Source: Bacteroidales bacterium (lineage in GTDB: Bacteria > Bacteroidota > Bacteroidia > Bacteroidales > FEN-979). From it: 13,579 bases of DNA. Below are positions 12,824 to 13,579 of the stretch, one piece after another. Within the stretch, counting starts at the first letter, position 1; every line of letters starts with the position of its first letter. Below the pieces are notes generated by a model. That model searched no databases. It was not told where the DNA came from and saw nothing but the letters and a program-made list of their open reading frames with translations. The stretch spans positions 1 through 13,579 of the forward strand of contig JALNWG010000040.1 in the NCBI GenBank assembly GCA_023231005.1, read 5' to 3'. The translations under genes were made by a program, and so were the position numbers.

Positions 12824-13579
12824 GTTTGACTGACTATTGGAACTGATACCCCACTGAAACTTTTTCACCTTGCTCTGAAACCCGATAGCATTGGTTTGAC
12901 TGACTATTGGAACTGATACCCCACTGAAACTTCTGTGATTACTCCACCAGTCCGACTGAACGGGTTTGACTGACTATTGGAACTGATACCCCACTGAAAC
13001 TTCTTTTTGACTGCGATTATTCTCATAAAGGGTTTGACTGACTATTGGAACTGATACCCCACTGAAACGTTTCTGTTCAAACAAGATTCCGGCATCGTTT
13101 TCGTTTGACTGACTATTGGAACTGATACCCCACTGAAACTTTCACGGTAGCGTTATCCCATGCTTCCACGATGTTTGACTGACTATTGGAACTGATACCC
13201 CACTGAAACAAAATACGTTTAGGCCAGCATTTTTTCTTTTATGTTTGACTGACTATTGGAACTGATACCCCACTGAAACTCTTCGTGTCTTTCTGATCAA
13301 GATCAAAAACAAAGTTTGACTGACTATTGGAACTGATACCCCACTGAAACTTTCGAGCGGCTTCCCCAGGGAAATGCGATAAGCTGTTTGACTGACTATT
13401 GGAACTGATACCCCACTGAAACAAAAGAACAGGCGGATTATTTCTTCCGCCAAAAGGTTTGACTGACTATTGGAACTGATACCCCACTGAAACCCATGAA
13501 TAAGGCGCTCCAGAAGAGTTTCGCCTGTTTGACTGACTATTGGAACTGATACCCCACTGAAACGTTAGCGCCGAAAGTA
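12824..13579 (+). CRISPR. CRISPR array, 11 repeats, 10 full spacers, runs off the window
   Basis: The repeat is 37 bases, starting GTTTGACTGACT and ending CCCCACTGAAAC, and is identical in all 11 copies. Copies start at 12824, 12894, 12964, 13032, 13103, 13173, 13243, 13314, 13386, 13457 and 13527. Spacers are 31-35 bases and all differ. A partial spacer (13564-13579) is cut by the edge, so the array is longer than seen. The last 8 bases, ACTGAAAC, should form the crRNA 5' handle after Cas6 cleavage. The repeat has little self-complementarity: only the terminal GTTT/AAAC and a weak TGG/CCA. The absence of repeat decay so far fits the leader-proximal end of a maintained array next to cas2. Confidence 0.99.

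Noticed and set aside
12875..12881. CTGAAAC inside spacer 1, matching the repeat 3' end
   Set aside because: Only seven bases match and the flanking sequence does not, so it is not a degenerate extra repeat.
13239..13453. Minus-strand open frames encoding a repeated FSGVSVPIVSQT peptide
   Set aside because: They are translations of the CRISPR repeats and spacers, not genes.

Overview
The base composition is AT-rich. The genes lack clear Shine-Dalgarno sequences and start after A-rich leaders. The tRNA on the left is preceded by a TACTTTTG box that fits the TAnnTTTG -7 element of Bacteroidota. Together these point to a Bacteroidota chromosome or metagenome contig, though the genus cannot be named from this window.

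Layout: positions 51-122 hold a tRNA-Glu(CTC) on the minus strand. Positions 123-711 are a gene-poor junction with short direct repeats and what looks like a degraded type I modification gene (hsdM). From 712 to the right edge runs one compact, plus-strand CRISPR-Cas locus: cas10, a Cas7-Cas5(Csx10)-Cas11-like fusion, a two-domain Cas7 (Cas7-2x), csx19, a large RAMP with an insertion (Cas7-insertion), a small cyclic-tetra-adenylate ring nuclease (Crn2, DUF1874/AcrIII-1 family), a two-helix membrane protein of unknown function, cas6, a stand-alone reverse transcriptase, cas1, cas2, a 91-base leader, and a CRISPR array of 11 repeats cut by the window edge. Genes overlap or are separated by at most about 38 bases, so a single transcription unit is likely.

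The interference genes match, in content and order, the fused-subunit type III-D variant best known from Synechocystis (III-Dv). Cas10 here has only about 506 residues. It lacks the N-terminal HD nuclease domain but keeps GGDD, so the complex should cut RNA through its Cas7 subunits and make cyclic oligoadenylate, without cutting DNA through Cas10. The Crn2 gene implies that cA4 is the signal. No recognisable CARF nuclease is present, which leaves the adjacent membrane protein as the best candidate effector.

The adaptation module carries a reverse transcriptase with retron-type signatures (NAxxH in the X region, VTG in the Y region, FVDD in the active site) instead of the more usual group II intron-like RT. 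The gene order cas6-RT-cas1 copies the domain order of the known Cas6-RT-Cas1 fusion proteins. No retron msr/msd RNA is visible next to it. The most interesting points are the putative cA4-gated membrane effector paired with Crn2, and the retron-like RT that may allow spacer uptake from RNA.
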